This document shows positions 50,756 through 59,680 of a stretch of 64,000 nt of DNA, one piece after another. A model generated the notes under the pieces. It did not search any database, had not been told where the DNA came from, and saw nothing but the letters and a program-made list of their open reading frames with translations. The stretch lies in assembly GCF_029210365.1 (NCBI RefSeq), contig NZ_JARGES010000020.1:124001-188000 (forward strand). Direction: 5' to 3'. How positions within the stretch are numbered: position 1 is the stretch's first letter; every line of letters begins with the position of its first letter. A program made the translations under genes and the position numbers. This DNA is from Mesorhizobium sp. YIM 152430. Lineage in GTDB: Bacteria; Pseudomonadota; Alphaproteobacteria; Rhizobiales; Rhizobiaceae.

Positions 50756-50769
50756 TCCCTTGCAAGGGA
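50756..50769. promoter_or_regulatory. 14-bp palindrome upstream of the O-demethylase gene
   Basis: TCCCTTGCAAGGGA is a perfect palindrome 35 bases before the ligM-like start, in the 127-base gap after phnN. Its place suits an operator for the aromatic operon, for the LysR protein at the end of the cluster or another dimeric regulator. Confidence 0.45.
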
Positions 50770-50804
50770 TATCTCTCCGACGAGTTGGTCAGGGAGGAAA
50801 ACCG

Positions 50805-52205
50805 ATGGGCGCACGCAATCTGGAGGACGTGTTGCGGCAGAGCGGCGACACGGTCGGCCTTCTGCGCAATTCGAAGATCGGCATGTATGTCTATCCGGTC
50901 GTCGCCGCCGAATTTACGAACTGGCGCGACGAACAGCGCGCCTGGCGCGACAGCGCCGTCCTCTTCGACCAGTCGCACCACATGGCCGAGTTGATGGTGG
51001 AGGGCGCGGATTCCGGCCCGTTCCTCGAAAGCCTGTCGATCAACTCCTTCAAGGGCTTTTCCGTCGACAAGGCCAAGCATTACGTGCCGGTCGGCCCGTC
51101 CGGCCACGTCATCGGCGACGTCATCCTCTTCCACCTCGACGAGAACCGGTATCTGCTCGTCGGCCGCGCTCCGACCGTCAACTGGGTCGAATACAACGCC
51201 TCCCTCGGCAGGCACGACGTCAAGGTCACCCGCGACGACCGTTCGCCCTCCCGCCCCGACGGCAAGAAGGTCGACCGCCGCCACTACCGCTTCCAGATCC
51301 AGGGGCCAAACGCGACCGCCATTCTCGAAAAGCTGAATGGCGGACCGATCCCCGAGATCAAGTTCTTCAACATGGACCGCATCACGATCGCCGGCCGCAA
51401 GGTGCGCGCGCTGCGCCACGGCATGGCCGGCGCGCCGGGCCTCGAGATCTGGGGACCCTATGAGGAGAAGGACGAGATCCAGGCCGCCATCGTCGAGGCC
51501 GGCAAGGGCCACGACCTCTACCAGGTCGGCAGCCGCGCCTATTCGACCAACACCCTCGAATCCGGCTGGATCCCCTCGCCCCTTCCCGCGATCTATTCCG
51601 GCGAGGAGATGCGCGCCTACCGCGAATGGCTGCCCGCCAACGGCTACGAGGCGACCGGCTCGATCGGCGGCTCCTACGTTTCCGCTGACATTGAGGACTA
51701 CTATACCACGCCCTACGAACTCGGTTACGGCTTCTACGTGAAGTTCGACCACGACTTCGTCGGCCGCGCGGCGATCGAGAAGATGGACCCGAAGACGCAG
51801 CGCAAGAAGGTCACCTTCGAGTGGAACGACGAGGATGTGATGAAGATCATCCATTCGAGCTTCCGCAACGGCGAGGAAAACTACAAATGGATCGACCTGC
51901 CGCAGCCCAACTACGCCTCCTCCTCCTTCGACAGGGTCGAGAGAGACGGCAGGCTCGTCGGCCTGTCCATGTTCAACGGCTATTCCTTCAATGAGCGCGC
52001 CATGCTTTCGCTCGGCATCGTCGATCCCGATGTGAATGTCGGCGACGTGCTGACGCTCGTCTGGGGCGAGCCCGACGGCGGCACCGGCAAGACCTCGACC
52101 GAACGCCACAAGCAGGCCGAAATCCGAGTCCGCGTCTCGCCCGTCCCCTATGCCCGCGAGGCGCGCGAGAACTACGTGGATAGCTGGCGCACGCGCTCAG
52201 GCTGA
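50805..52205 (+). CDS. Tetrahydrofolate-dependent aromatic O-demethylase, LigM/DesA-like (GcvT fold)
   Basis: A 466-residue aminomethyltransferase-fold protein, close to the length I recall for LigM. The GcvT parts are clear: WRDSAVLFDQSHHMAELMVEGAD, YLLVGRAPTVNWVEYN, GLEIWGPYEEKDEI, LESGWIPSPLPAIYSGEEM, and GRAAIEKM. LigM and DesA move the methyl group of vanillate, 3-O-methylgallate or syringate to tetrahydrofolate. The ATG at 50805 has GGGAGG upstream. It heads a cluster with GalB- and GalD-like enzymes and a dioxygenase, which supports an aromatic substrate. A sarcosine or dimethylglycine role is the alternative. Confidence 0.78.
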   Translation: MGARNLEDVLRQSGDTVGLLRNSKIGMYVYPVVAAEFTNWRDEQRAWRDSAVLFDQSHHMAELMVEGADSGPFLESLSINSFKGFSVDKAKHYVPVGPSGHVIGDVILFHLDENRYLLVGRAPTVNWVEYNASLGRHDVKVTRDDRSPSRPDGKKVDRRHYRFQIQGPNATAILEKLNGGPIPEIKFFNMDRITIAGRKVRALRHGMAGAPGLEIWGPYEEKDEIQAAIVEAGKGHDLYQVGSRAYSTNTLESGWIPSPLPAIYSGEEMRAYREWLPANGYEATGSIGGSYVSADIEDYYTTPYELGYGFYVKFDHDFVGRAAIEKMDPKTQRKKVTFEWNDEDVMKIIHSSFRNGEENYKWIDLPQPNYASSSFDRVERDGRLVGLSMFNGYSFNERAMLSLGIVDPDVNVGDVLTLVWGEPDGGTGKTSTERHKQAEIRVRVSPVPYAREARENYVDSWRTRSG

Positions 52206-52342
52206 GCGCGCGCGAAACGGACTGTAGCCAAAGCTTATGCCGCCGGCCTCCCTTTCGATTGGCGGTTGCAGACCTTCCCCGATACGCCGAAACTGGGGTC
52301 CGGTTGCCGCGCCTGGCGGCCGGCCCAAGGGAGGAAAAAAGA

Positions 52343-53518
52343 ATGAAGACGAAGATGATGTTCGCCACGCTACTGGCCGCGGGCCTGTCGTGGTCCGTGC
52401 AGGCAAGTGCGCAGGAAACCGTCAAGATCGGCGTCATCCTGCCCTATTCCGGTCCGTTCGCGGACGCCGCCAACCAGTTGCAGGCCGGCATCGACCTCTA
52501 CATCGCCAAGCATGGCAGCGAAGTCGCCGGAAAGACGATCGAACTGGTCAAGAAGGACACGGGCGGCCCGGCCCCGGACGTCGCCCAGCGCCTCGCGCAG
52601 GAACTCGTCGTGCGTGACGGCGTCGACATCATCGCCGGCTTCGCGCTGACGCCGGAAGCCCTCGGCGCCGCGCCGGTCGCGACCGAGGCGCAGAAGCTGA
52701 TGGTCGTCATGAATGCGGCGACATCGATCGTCGTCGAGCAGTCGGACTACATCGTCCGCACCGGCGTCACCATCCCGCAACTGAATACCGCGTTCGGCCA
52801 GTGGGCGTTCGAATCCGGCGTCCAGGAAGCCTATACGCTCGTCGCCGATTACGGTCCCGGCCATGATGCCGAAAAGGCATTTGCGGCGGGCTTCACGGAA
52901 GCGGGCGGGACGATCGTCGGCGCCGACCGCACCCCGGTCGCCAATCCCGATTTCTCGGCCTTCGTCCAGCGCGTTCGCGACGCCAACCCGGAAGCCGTCT
53001 ACATCTTCGTGCCGGGCGGCGCCCAGCCGGCAGCCATCGGCAAGGCGCTGGCCGACCGTGGTCTCGCCCCGCCGGAGACGAAGATCTTCGCGCAGGGCGA
53101 ACTCACCCACCCCGAGGCGCTCGAAAGCATGGGCGACACGGCCGCTGGCATCATCACCACCTACCACTATTCGCTCGAGCGCGACGATCCGCTCAACAAC
53201 GAGTTCCGCGAAGCCTATCGCGAAGCCAATGGCGGCCGCTCGCCCGACCTGTTCTCGATCGGCGGCTATGACGGAATGCATCTGATCTACGAGGCGCTGA
53301 AGGCAACCGAGGGCGATACGTCCGGCGATGCGTTGGTCGAGGCGGCCAAGGGCATGGCGTGGGACAGCCCGCGCGGGCCGATGTCGATCGACCCGGAGAC
53401 GCGCGACGTCGTGCAGACCGTCTACATCCGCGAGGTGCAGGAGGTCGACGGCGAACTGCAGAACGTCATCATTCACGAAATTCCTGACGTGAAGGATCCG
53501 CTGCACGGAACCCAGTGA
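52343..53518 (+). CDS. Liv-type ABC importer binding protein (probable aromatic acid uptake)
   Basis: A 391-residue periplasmic binding protein of the branched-chain amino acid class (Peripla_BP_6) with a Sec signal ending QASAQ and a strong AAGGGAGG site. Landmarks: VKIGVILPYSGPFADAANQLQ, KKDTGGPAPDVAQRLAQELV, DIIAGFALTPEALGAAPVA, FSIGGYDGMHLIYEAL. This class often imports aromatic acids when linked with aromatic catabolic genes, as here. The 137-base gap before it shows no clear operator. Confidence 0.92.
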   Translation: MKTKMMFATLLAAGLSWSVQASAQETVKIGVILPYSGPFADAANQLQAGIDLYIAKHGSEVAGKTIELVKKDTGGPAPDVAQRLAQELVVRDGVDIIAGFALTPEALGAAPVATEAQKLMVVMNAATSIVVEQSDYIVRTGVTIPQLNTAFGQWAFESGVQEAYTLVADYGPGHDAEKAFAAGFTEAGGTIVGADRTPVANPDFSAFVQRVRDANPEAVYIFVPGGAQPAAIGKALADRGLAPPETKIFAQGELTHPEALESMGDTAAGIITTYHYSLERDDPLNNEFREAYREANGGRSPDLFSIGGYDGMHLIYEALKATEGDTSGDALVEAAKGMAWDSPRGPMSIDPETRDVVQTVYIREVQEVDGELQNVIIHEIPDVKDPLHGTQ

Positions 53519-53546
53519 CGCGACGATCGATCGGGCCGGCGCGTAG

Positions 53547-54407
53547 ATGAGCAACCTCGTCATCGTCCTCTTCGACGGGTTCGCCTTCGGGATGCTTCTG
53601 TTCGTCCTGTCGGTGGGCCTGTCGGTGACGCTGGGCATGATGAACTTCATCAACCTGGCGCACGGTGCCTTCGGCATGTTGGGCGGCTACGTGACCGTCA
53701 TCGTCATGCGCCAGCTCGGCCTTCCCTTCGTGGTCGCTTTGCCGGCTGCCTTTATATCGGCGGCCGTCCTCAGCATCGTCATCGAGCGTACGCTGTTTCG
53801 CCGGCTCTACCGGGCCGGCGAACTCAACCAGGTTCTGTTCACCATCGGCATCGTCTTCGTGGCGACGGCGGTCGCGACCTGGTTCTTCGGCACGGTGCAA
53901 CAGCCGATCCGGCTGCCCGCCTGGTTGCGCGGCACGGTCGAGATCGGCGGCATCCGCTTCGGCACCTACCGCATTTTCCTCATCGCCATCGCGCTCGCCA
54001 TCACCGCGCTGCTCGTCTTCGGCATCGAACGCACGCGCCTCGGCGCGCAGATCCGGGCCGCCGTCGACAACCAGCGCGTCGCGCAGGGCCTCGGCCTCAA
54101 TGTCGAGCGCGTGTTCGGCATCACCTTCGCGCTCGGCAGCGGCCTTGCCGGCCTCGGCGGGGCGCTGGCGATCGAAATCGTGGGCCTCGATCCGTCTTTC
54201 GCCTTCCACTACCTCGTCTACGTCCTGATCGTCGTCTCCGTCGGCGGCCTCGGCTCCATCACCGGCTCCTTCGTCGGTGCCGCGCTGCTCGGGATCGGCG
54301 ACGTCGCCGGCAAATATTTCGTCCCCGAGATCGGCTCGTTCCTGATCTATCTGATCCTCGTCGCCGTGCTCTTGTGGCGGCCGCTCGGCCTGTTCGGGAG
54401 GCGGTGA
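53547..54407 (+). CDS. Liv-type ABC importer permease (LivH family)
   Basis: A 286-residue permease with about eight helices. Landmarks: LGMMNFINLAHGAFGMLGGYV near the start, IRAAVDNQRVAQGLGLNVERVF (as two blocks around VAQGLG) and LGSGLAGLGGALA. It follows the binding protein by 28 bases and precedes LivM by three bases. Confidence 0.95.
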   Translation: MSNLVIVLFDGFAFGMLLFVLSVGLSVTLGMMNFINLAHGAFGMLGGYVTVIVMRQLGLPFVVALPAAFISAAVLSIVIERTLFRRLYRAGELNQVLFTIGIVFVATAVATWFFGTVQQPIRLPAWLRGTVEIGGIRFGTYRIFLIAIALAITALLVFGIERTRLGAQIRAAVDNQRVAQGLGLNVERVFGITFALGSGLAGLGGALAIEIVGLDPSFAFHYLVYVLIVVSVGGLGSITGSFVGAALLGIGDVAGKYFVPEIGSFLIYLILVAVLLWRPLGLFGRR

Positions 54408-54410
54408 GCT

Positions 54411-55397
54411 ATGCACGACGTTGCACCCACAACCACGCCCCACGCCTGGCTCGCCCGCCAGAGCCGCTGGTCATGGTTCGAGATCGTCTTCTGGCTGGCG
54501 ACGCTCCTGCCCTTCTTCCTGTTCCCGACCTACCTGACCCTGGCGAGCCAGATCGCCATCGCAGCCCTTTTCGCGATCTCCGTCGACCTGATCCTCGGCT
54601 ATGCGGGCATCGTCACGCTCGGCCATGCGCTGTTCTTCGGTCTCGGCGCCTATACGGTCGGTCTTCTCAGCGCCAGACTCGGCTGGGGGGAGCCGATTTC
54701 CGGCCTCATCCTTGCCGGTGCCGTGGCCGGCTTCGTCGGCTTCGTGGCGAGCTATCTGATCGTGCGCGTCCAGCATCTGGCTTTGATCATGGTTACGCTC
54801 GGCCTCGGCTTCCTCGCCTATGAACTCGCCAATGCGATGACCTGGCTGACCGGCGGCACCGACGGGCTGCGCGGCGTCAGGATGTGGGAAATCTTCGGCA
54901 CGTTCCGCTTCGATCTGTGGGGCTATACGGCCTATACCTACTCTCTGGCCGTGCTGTTCCTCGGCTTCCTCGTCAGCCGCACCATCGTCAACTCGTCCTT
55001 CGGCCTCGCTCTTCGCGGCATTCGCGAGAATGTCGGCCGTATGCCGGCGATCGGCTCGGACCATGCCTGGCACCTGCGCAAGATCTACACGATCTCCGCC
55101 GCCCTCGCCGGCATTGCCGGCGGCTTGCTGACGCAGACGACCAGCACGGTCGGCCTCGACGTGCTGAGCTTCCAGAGGTCGGCCGACGTGGTGGTGATGC
55201 TCATCCTCGGCGGCACCGGCAGGCTCTACGGCGCGATCCTCGGCGCGATCATCTTCCTCGTCGCCCGCGACCAGCTCGCCGGTGTCAATCCGCAATACTG
55301 GTATTTCTGGATCGGGCTTCTGCTGATGGTCGTGGTGCTCTTCATGCCGAAGGGCATTCTCGGCTTCCTTGCGAAGCTGGCAGGAAGGCGCGGCTGA
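54411..55397 (+). CDS. Liv-type ABC importer permease (LivM family)
   Basis: A 328-residue permease. Landmarks: LILGYAGIVTLGHALFFGLGAY, ALRGIRENVGRMPAIGSD and YTISAALAGIAGGLL. It forms the channel with the LivH-type protein. Its stop shares one base with the LivG start (TGATG). Confidence 0.95.
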   Translation: MHDVAPTTTPHAWLARQSRWSWFEIVFWLATLLPFFLFPTYLTLASQIAIAALFAISVDLILGYAGIVTLGHALFFGLGAYTVGLLSARLGWGEPISGLILAGAVAGFVGFVASYLIVRVQHLALIMVTLGLGFLAYELANAMTWLTGGTDGLRGVRMWEIFGTFRFDLWGYTAYTYSLAVLFLGFLVSRTIVNSSFGLALRGIRENVGRMPAIGSDHAWHLRKIYTISAALAGIAGGLLTQTTSTVGLDVLSFQRSADVVVMLILGGTGRLYGAILGAIIFLVARDQLAGVNPQYWYFWIGLLLMVVVLFMPKGILGFLAKLAGRRG

Positions 55398-56161
55398 TGG
55401 CGGACACGCAGCCGATGATGCTGAAAACCGACGCGCTGAGCAAGAATTTCGGCGCGCTACAGGTCGCCCGCGACGTGTCGCTGACGCTGCCGCGCGGCTG
55501 CCGCTACGCGCTGATCGGCCCCAACGGCGCCGGCAAGACGACGCTGATCAACCTGATCACCGGCCGCCTCAAGCCGGATTCGGGGACCATCGCGCTCGAT
55601 GGCGAGGACATCACCGCCACGCCCGCCGCTGTCCGCGTGCGCAAGGGCCTCGCCCGGACCTTCCAGATCAACACGCTCTTTCCCGAACTGACGCCGATCG
55701 AAGCGGTGACGCTGGCGGTCAGCGAACGCGAAGCCGTCGCCGGCCAGTTCTGGCGACGCCTGTCGACCCAGACCGAGGCGATCGACGAAGCGTTCGCCAT
55801 TCTTTCCGGTCTGCGCCTCGCGGACGTCGCGACCCGGCCGACGCGCATCCTCGCATATGGCCAGCAGCGCCTTCTGGAAATCGCGCTGGCGCTCGCCACG
55901 CGGCCCAAGGCTCTGCTCCTCGACGAGCCCGCCGCCGGCGTGCCGAAGGATGAGAGCGCGATGCTCTTTTCAGTCCTCGCCGGTCTGCCGGAGGACATTT
56001 CGGTGCTCTTCATCGAGCACGACATGAACATCGTCTTCCGCTTCGCCACCCGCATCATCGTCCTGGTGAGCGGCGGCGTGCTGGTCGAGGACACGACGGC
56101 GAACATCCGCACCGACGCGCGCGTGCGTGACGTCTATCTGGGGCACGGCGCCCATGGCTGA
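55397..56161 (+). CDS. Liv-type ABC importer ATPase (LivG family)
   Basis: A 254-residue ATPase: Walker A GPNGAGKTT, QINTLFPELTPIEAV, Walker B ALLLDEPAAGVP. The signature loop reads LAYGQQR, a departure from the usual LSYGEQR/LSGGQ. LivG-type ATPases tolerate Tyr at this place; the Ala for Ser is less common. It pairs with the LivF protein and overlaps its start by eight bases. Confidence 0.93.
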   Translation: MADTQPMMLKTDALSKNFGALQVARDVSLTLPRGCRYALIGPNGAGKTTLINLITGRLKPDSGTIALDGEDITATPAAVRVRKGLARTFQINTLFPELTPIEAVTLAVSEREAVAGQFWRRLSTQTEAIDEAFAILSGLRLADVATRPTRILAYGQQRLLEIALALATRPKALLLDEPAAGVPKDESAMLFSVLAGLPEDISVLFIEHDMNIVFRFATRIIVLVSGGVLVEDTTANIRTDARVRDVYLGHGAHG

Positions 56162-56891
56162 TGCGATCCTCGAATTCCGGGAGGTCAGCGCCGGCTACGG
56201 CTCCGGCATCGTCCTCGACCATGTGACCTTCGCCGTGCCGGAGAGCGGCAGCCTGGCCCTGCTCGGCCGCAACGGCGTCGGCAAGACGACATTGATCCTG
56301 ACGGCGATGGGATTTCTGCCGCTCACGGGCGGAAGCATTCATTGTCGCGGCCAGGACATCTCCAAAGCGCCGGCACACCGGCGCGCGCAACTCGGCCTCG
56401 GATGGGTCCCGCAGGAGCGCGACATCTTCCCCTCGCTCTCCGTCGAGGAGAACCTGACCGTCGCCGCCCGCTCCGGCCGGTGGATGCTCGATGCAATCTG
56501 GGAACTCTTCCCGCGCCTGAAGGAGCGCCGCGGCAACATGGGCAACCAGTTGTCCGGCGGCGAGCAGCAGATGCTCACCATCGGCCGCACGCTGATGACC
56601 AATCCCGCCGTCCTCCTGCTCGACGAACCGCTCGAGGGTCTTGCGCCGATCATCGTCGAGGAACTGACCGCCGCCATCCGCGAAATGGCACAGAACGAGG
56701 GCATGGCGCTCGTCCTCGTCGAGCAGCACGCCGACGTCGCGCTCGCGCTGACCGAAGACGCGCTCGTCATCGAGCGCGGCGCCATCGCCCATCGCGCGAA
56801 GTCGCAGGCGCTCCTGAACGATCGCGCGACGCTCGAGCGCTATGTCGGCATGAATCTCGATGTCGACGAATCGGCATCCCGAAAGGCATGA
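56154..56891 (+). CDS. Liv-type ABC importer ATPase (LivF family)
   Basis: A 245-residue ATPase: Walker A GRNGVGKTT, Q-loop WVPQERDIFPSLSVEEN, signature LSGGEQQM, Walker B VLLLDEPLEGLAP. The ATG at 56154 lies inside the end of livG; the longer start at 56127 is less typical. It overlaps the dioxygenase start (ATGA), tying transport and catabolism into one transcript. Confidence 0.94.
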   Translation: MADAILEFREVSAGYGSGIVLDHVTFAVPESGSLALLGRNGVGKTTLILTAMGFLPLTGGSIHCRGQDISKAPAHRRAQLGLGWVPQERDIFPSLSVEENLTVAARSGRWMLDAIWELFPRLKERRGNMGNQLSGGEQQMLTIGRTLMTNPAVLLLDEPLEGLAPIIVEELTAAIREMAQNEGMALVLVEQHADVALALTEDALVIERGAIAHRAKSQALLNDRATLERYVGMNLDVDESASRKA

Positions 56892-57862
56892 ACATGAACG
56901 AGCCCTGTTTCGACGTCGCCCATCTCGGCCATGTCGAACTCCTGACCGACAAATTCGAGGAAAGCCTCGACTTCTTCGTCAATGTCTACGGGCTGACGGA
57001 AGCCGGCCGCGAGGGCTCTTCGGTCTATCTGCGCGCCTGGGACGATTACGAGTTCCATTCGCTGAAGCTGACCGCATCGAACACGACCGGCATGGCGCAC
57101 TGCGCCTACCGCACCTCGTCGCAGGGCGCGCTCGAACGGCGCGTTGCCATCATCGAGAAGATGGGCCTCGGAATCGGTTGGACCGACGGCGACCTCGGCC
57201 ACGGCCGTTCCTACCGTTTCCACAGCCCGGACGGGCACGTCTTCGAACTCTACTGGGACACGCACAAATACCAGCCGCCCGAGGCCGAACGGCCGGCGCT
57301 CAAGAACGTCGCCCAGCGCTTCCATGGCCGCGGCGCGGCGCCGCGCCGGATCGACCATTTCAACCTTCTGGCGACCGACGTGTCGAAAATTCGTGACTTC
57401 ATGGTCGAGGCGCTTGGTAGCCGCGTGACCGAGATGATCGAACTCGACAATGGCCGGATCGGCGGTTGCTGGTTCACGGTCAACAACAAGGGCTACGACA
57501 TGGCCTGCACGGAAGACCATTCCGGCACGCGCGGTCGCTTCCACCATCTGACCTACGCCGCAGACCACCGCGACGACATCCTGCGCGCCGCCGACATTTT
57601 CCTCGAAAACGGCGTCTTCATCGAGACCGGCCCGCACCGCCACGCCATCCAGGGCACCTATTTCCTGTATGTCTACGAGCCGGCCGGCAACCGCATCGAG
57701 ATCGCCAATGCCGGCGCCCGGCTCGTCCTCGATCCCGACTGGCAGACGGTCGTCTGGACGGAAGCCGAGCGCAGGAAGGGCCAGGCATGGGGGCTGAAGA
57801 CGATCGAATCCTTCCACACCCACGGCACGCCACCCGTTCCCCAAGGAGGCACCAAACAATGA
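56888..57862 (+). CDS. Type I (VOC-fold) extradiol ring-cleavage dioxygenase
   Basis: A 324-residue protein of two vicinal-oxygen-chelate modules, like BphC or catechol 2,3-dioxygenases. The C-terminal module has a plausible Fe(II) triad: His157 (RIDHFNL), His219 or His220 (FHHLTY) and Glu271 (NRIEI); the spacing matches BphC (146, 210, 260). The N-terminal module (HLGHVELLTDKFEESLDFF, GHVFELYWD) is the usual structural half. It is coupled to livF and galB by ATGA overlaps. The neighbouring genes imply a gallate, 3-O-methylgallate or protocatechuate-type substrate, which is usually cleaved by the unrelated LigAB/GalA/DesZ class. Confidence 0.85.
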   Translation: MNMNEPCFDVAHLGHVELLTDKFEESLDFFVNVYGLTEAGREGSSVYLRAWDDYEFHSLKLTASNTTGMAHCAYRTSSQGALERRVAIIEKMGLGIGWTDGDLGHGRSYRFHSPDGHVFELYWDTHKYQPPEAERPALKNVAQRFHGRGAAPRRIDHFNLLATDVSKIRDFMVEALGSRVTEMIELDNGRIGGCWFTVNNKGYDMACTEDHSGTRGRFHHLTYAADHRDDILRAADIFLENGVFIETGPHRHAIQGTYFLYVYEPAGNRIEIANAGARLVLDPDWQTVVWTEAERRKGQAWGLKTIESFHTHGTPPVPQGGTKQ

Positions 57863-58584
57863 GCACCGCCCTCGTCATCAGCGCCCACTCGGCCGATTTC
57901 GTCTGGCGCTGCGGCGGCGCGATCGCGCTCCACGCCGAAAAGGGCATCGACGTCACCATCGTCTGCCTCTCCTATGGCGAGCGCGGCGAAAGCGCCAAAC
58001 TCTGGAAGAATGCCGGCGCGACGCTCGAGGGCGTCAAGGCCGCCCGGCGCAAGGAGGCCGAAGCCGCCGCCGCCGCGCTCGGCGCAGCCGACATTCAGTT
58101 CTTCGACTGCGGCGACTATCCGCTCGAACTCGACCGCGACGCGAAATTCCGTTTGGTCGATGTCATCCGCAAGGTCCAGCCGGACTTCATGCTGTCGCAC
58201 TCGATGGAGGACCCCTACAACACCGACCATCCCTATGCGACGCGCATCGCGCTCGAATGCCGCATGATAGCGCAGGCATGGGGGCACAATCCCGGCGAGA
58301 AGGTGCTGGGCGCGCCGCAACTCTATCTGTTCGAGCCACACCAGACCGAGCAATGCGCCTGGAAGCCCGACACGATCCTCGACATCACGCCGGTCTGGAA
58401 AAAGAAGAAGGCCGCCATCGAGTGCATGGAGGGCCAGCAGCATCTCTGGGACTATTACACCAACGTCGCCGAGAACCGCGCCAACCAGTTCCGGCGCAAC
58501 TCCGGCGGTCAGGCAGGCGGGCGCGAGGCGAAATATGCCGAAGGTTTCCAGTCGATCTTCCCGCGCACCGTGGATGCGCTGTGA
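57859..58584 (+). CDS. galB: 4-oxalomesaconate hydratase, GalB-like (PIG-L/LmbE fold)
   Basis: A 241-residue zinc-hydrolase-fold protein. The canonical PIG-L motif AHPDDE is replaced by AHSADF, the variant I recall from GalB of Pseudomonas putida; the distal ligand region is NTDHPYATR. VWRCGGAIALHAEKG and CLSYGERGESAKLW also match the GalB type. GalB hydrates 4-oxalomesaconate to 4-carboxy-4-hydroxy-2-oxoadipate in gallate and protocatechuate 4,5-cleavage pathways. It is coupled to the upstream dioxygenase and downstream tautomerase. Confidence 0.85.
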   Translation: MSTALVISAHSADFVWRCGGAIALHAEKGIDVTIVCLSYGERGESAKLWKNAGATLEGVKAARRKEAEAAAAALGAADIQFFDCGDYPLELDRDAKFRLVDVIRKVQPDFMLSHSMEDPYNTDHPYATRIALECRMIAQAWGHNPGEKVLGAPQLYLFEPHQTEQCAWKPDTILDITPVWKKKKAAIECMEGQQHLWDYYTNVAENRANQFRRNSGGQAGGREAKYAEGFQSIFPRTVDAL

Positions 58585-59639
58585 TGTCGAGCGGCATCCG
58601 CGCCATGTGGATGCGCGGCGGCACGTCGAAGGGCGGCTATTTCCTCAAGAATGAGTTGCCGGCCGATCCGGCCGCGCGAGACGCCTTCCTCCTGCGCGTC
58701 ATGGGCTCGCCCGATCCGCGCCAGATCGACGGTCTCGGCGGCGCGGACCCGCTCACCTCCAAGGTCGCGATCGTCTCGCAATCGCAGCGGCCGTATGTCG
58801 ACGTCGATTATCTTTTCCTCCAAATCTTCGTCGACAAACCCATCGTCACCGACGCGCAGAATTGCGGCAACATCCTTGCCGGCATCGGCCCCTTCGCCAT
58901 CGAACGCGGCCTCGTTTCGGCCGATGACGCCGAGACGCGCGTGCGCATCTTCATGGAGAACACCGGCCAGGTCGCCGTCGCGACCGTCAAGACGCCGGAA
59001 GGCCATGTGACCTATGCCGGCGATGCCCGCATTGACGGCGTGCCCGGCACCGCCGCGCCGATCCCCATCGTCTTCAAGGACACGGCCGGCTCCTCCTGCG
59101 GCGCGCTGCTGCCCACCGGCAGCGATGTCGACAGGATCGACGGCGTGGAGGCGACCCTGATCGACAACGGAATGCCCTGCGTCGTCATGGCGGCGGCCGA
59201 CTTCGGCCTCTCCGGCACGGAAATCCCGGCCGAACTCAACGCGAATGGCGGCCTGAAGGCCCGCATTGAATCCATCCGGCTCAAGGCCGGGCCGCTGATG
59301 AATCTCGGCGACGTCGCAGAAAAATCCGTGCCCAAGATGACGCTCGTCAGCGCCGCGCAGGCGGGGGGTGCCATCTCCACCCGCACCTTCATCCCGCATG
59401 TCTGCCATCAGGCGATCGGCGTCCTCGGCGCGGTCAGCGTCGCCACCGCCTGCCTTCTTAAAAGCGGCCCGGCAGCGCGGATCGCCAAACTGCAACGTGC
59501 CCGCGACATGTTGATCTCGATCGAACACCCGACCGGCGAGTTCACCGTCACGGCGAGCCTCGACGAGGCCGGCAACCTTGCCGAAGCAGGCGTGCTTCGA
59601 ACCGCCCGCAAGCTTTTCGACGGGCTGGTCTACGACTGA
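58584..59639 (+). CDS. galD: 4-oxalomesaconate tautomerase, GalD-like (PrpF family)
   Basis: A 351-residue isomerase of the PrpF/diaminopimelate-epimerase fold. It begins MWMRGGTSKGGYFLKNELP, a strong GalD/LigU-type start, and has the active-site cysteine in AQNCGNILAG. GalD converts the keto form of 4-oxalomesaconate to the enol form used by GalB. TGATG coupling with galB and the family pairing make this assignment firm; a methylaconitate isomerase is the alternative. Confidence 0.87.
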   Translation: MSSGIRAMWMRGGTSKGGYFLKNELPADPAARDAFLLRVMGSPDPRQIDGLGGADPLTSKVAIVSQSQRPYVDVDYLFLQIFVDKPIVTDAQNCGNILAGIGPFAIERGLVSADDAETRVRIFMENTGQVAVATVKTPEGHVTYAGDARIDGVPGTAAPIPIVFKDTAGSSCGALLPTGSDVDRIDGVEATLIDNGMPCVVMAAADFGLSGTEIPAELNANGGLKARIESIRLKAGPLMNLGDVAEKSVPKMTLVSAAQAGGAISTRTFIPHVCHQAIGVLGAVSVATACLLKSGPAARIAKLQRARDMLISIEHPTGEFTVTASLDEAGNLAEAGVLRTARKLFDGLVYD

Positions 59640-59653
59640 GCCACTTCCCAAAC

Positions 59654-59668
59654 GGCATGTTGGATGCC
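59654..59668. promoter_or_regulatory. Dyad before the LysR gene
   Basis: GGCAT-GTTGG-ATGCC is a perfect 5-5-5 inverted repeat in the 41-base gap between galD and the LysR gene. It could be an autoregulatory site or a small RNA hairpin. Confidence 0.35.
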
Positions 59669-59680
59669 TAAATCCACCCC

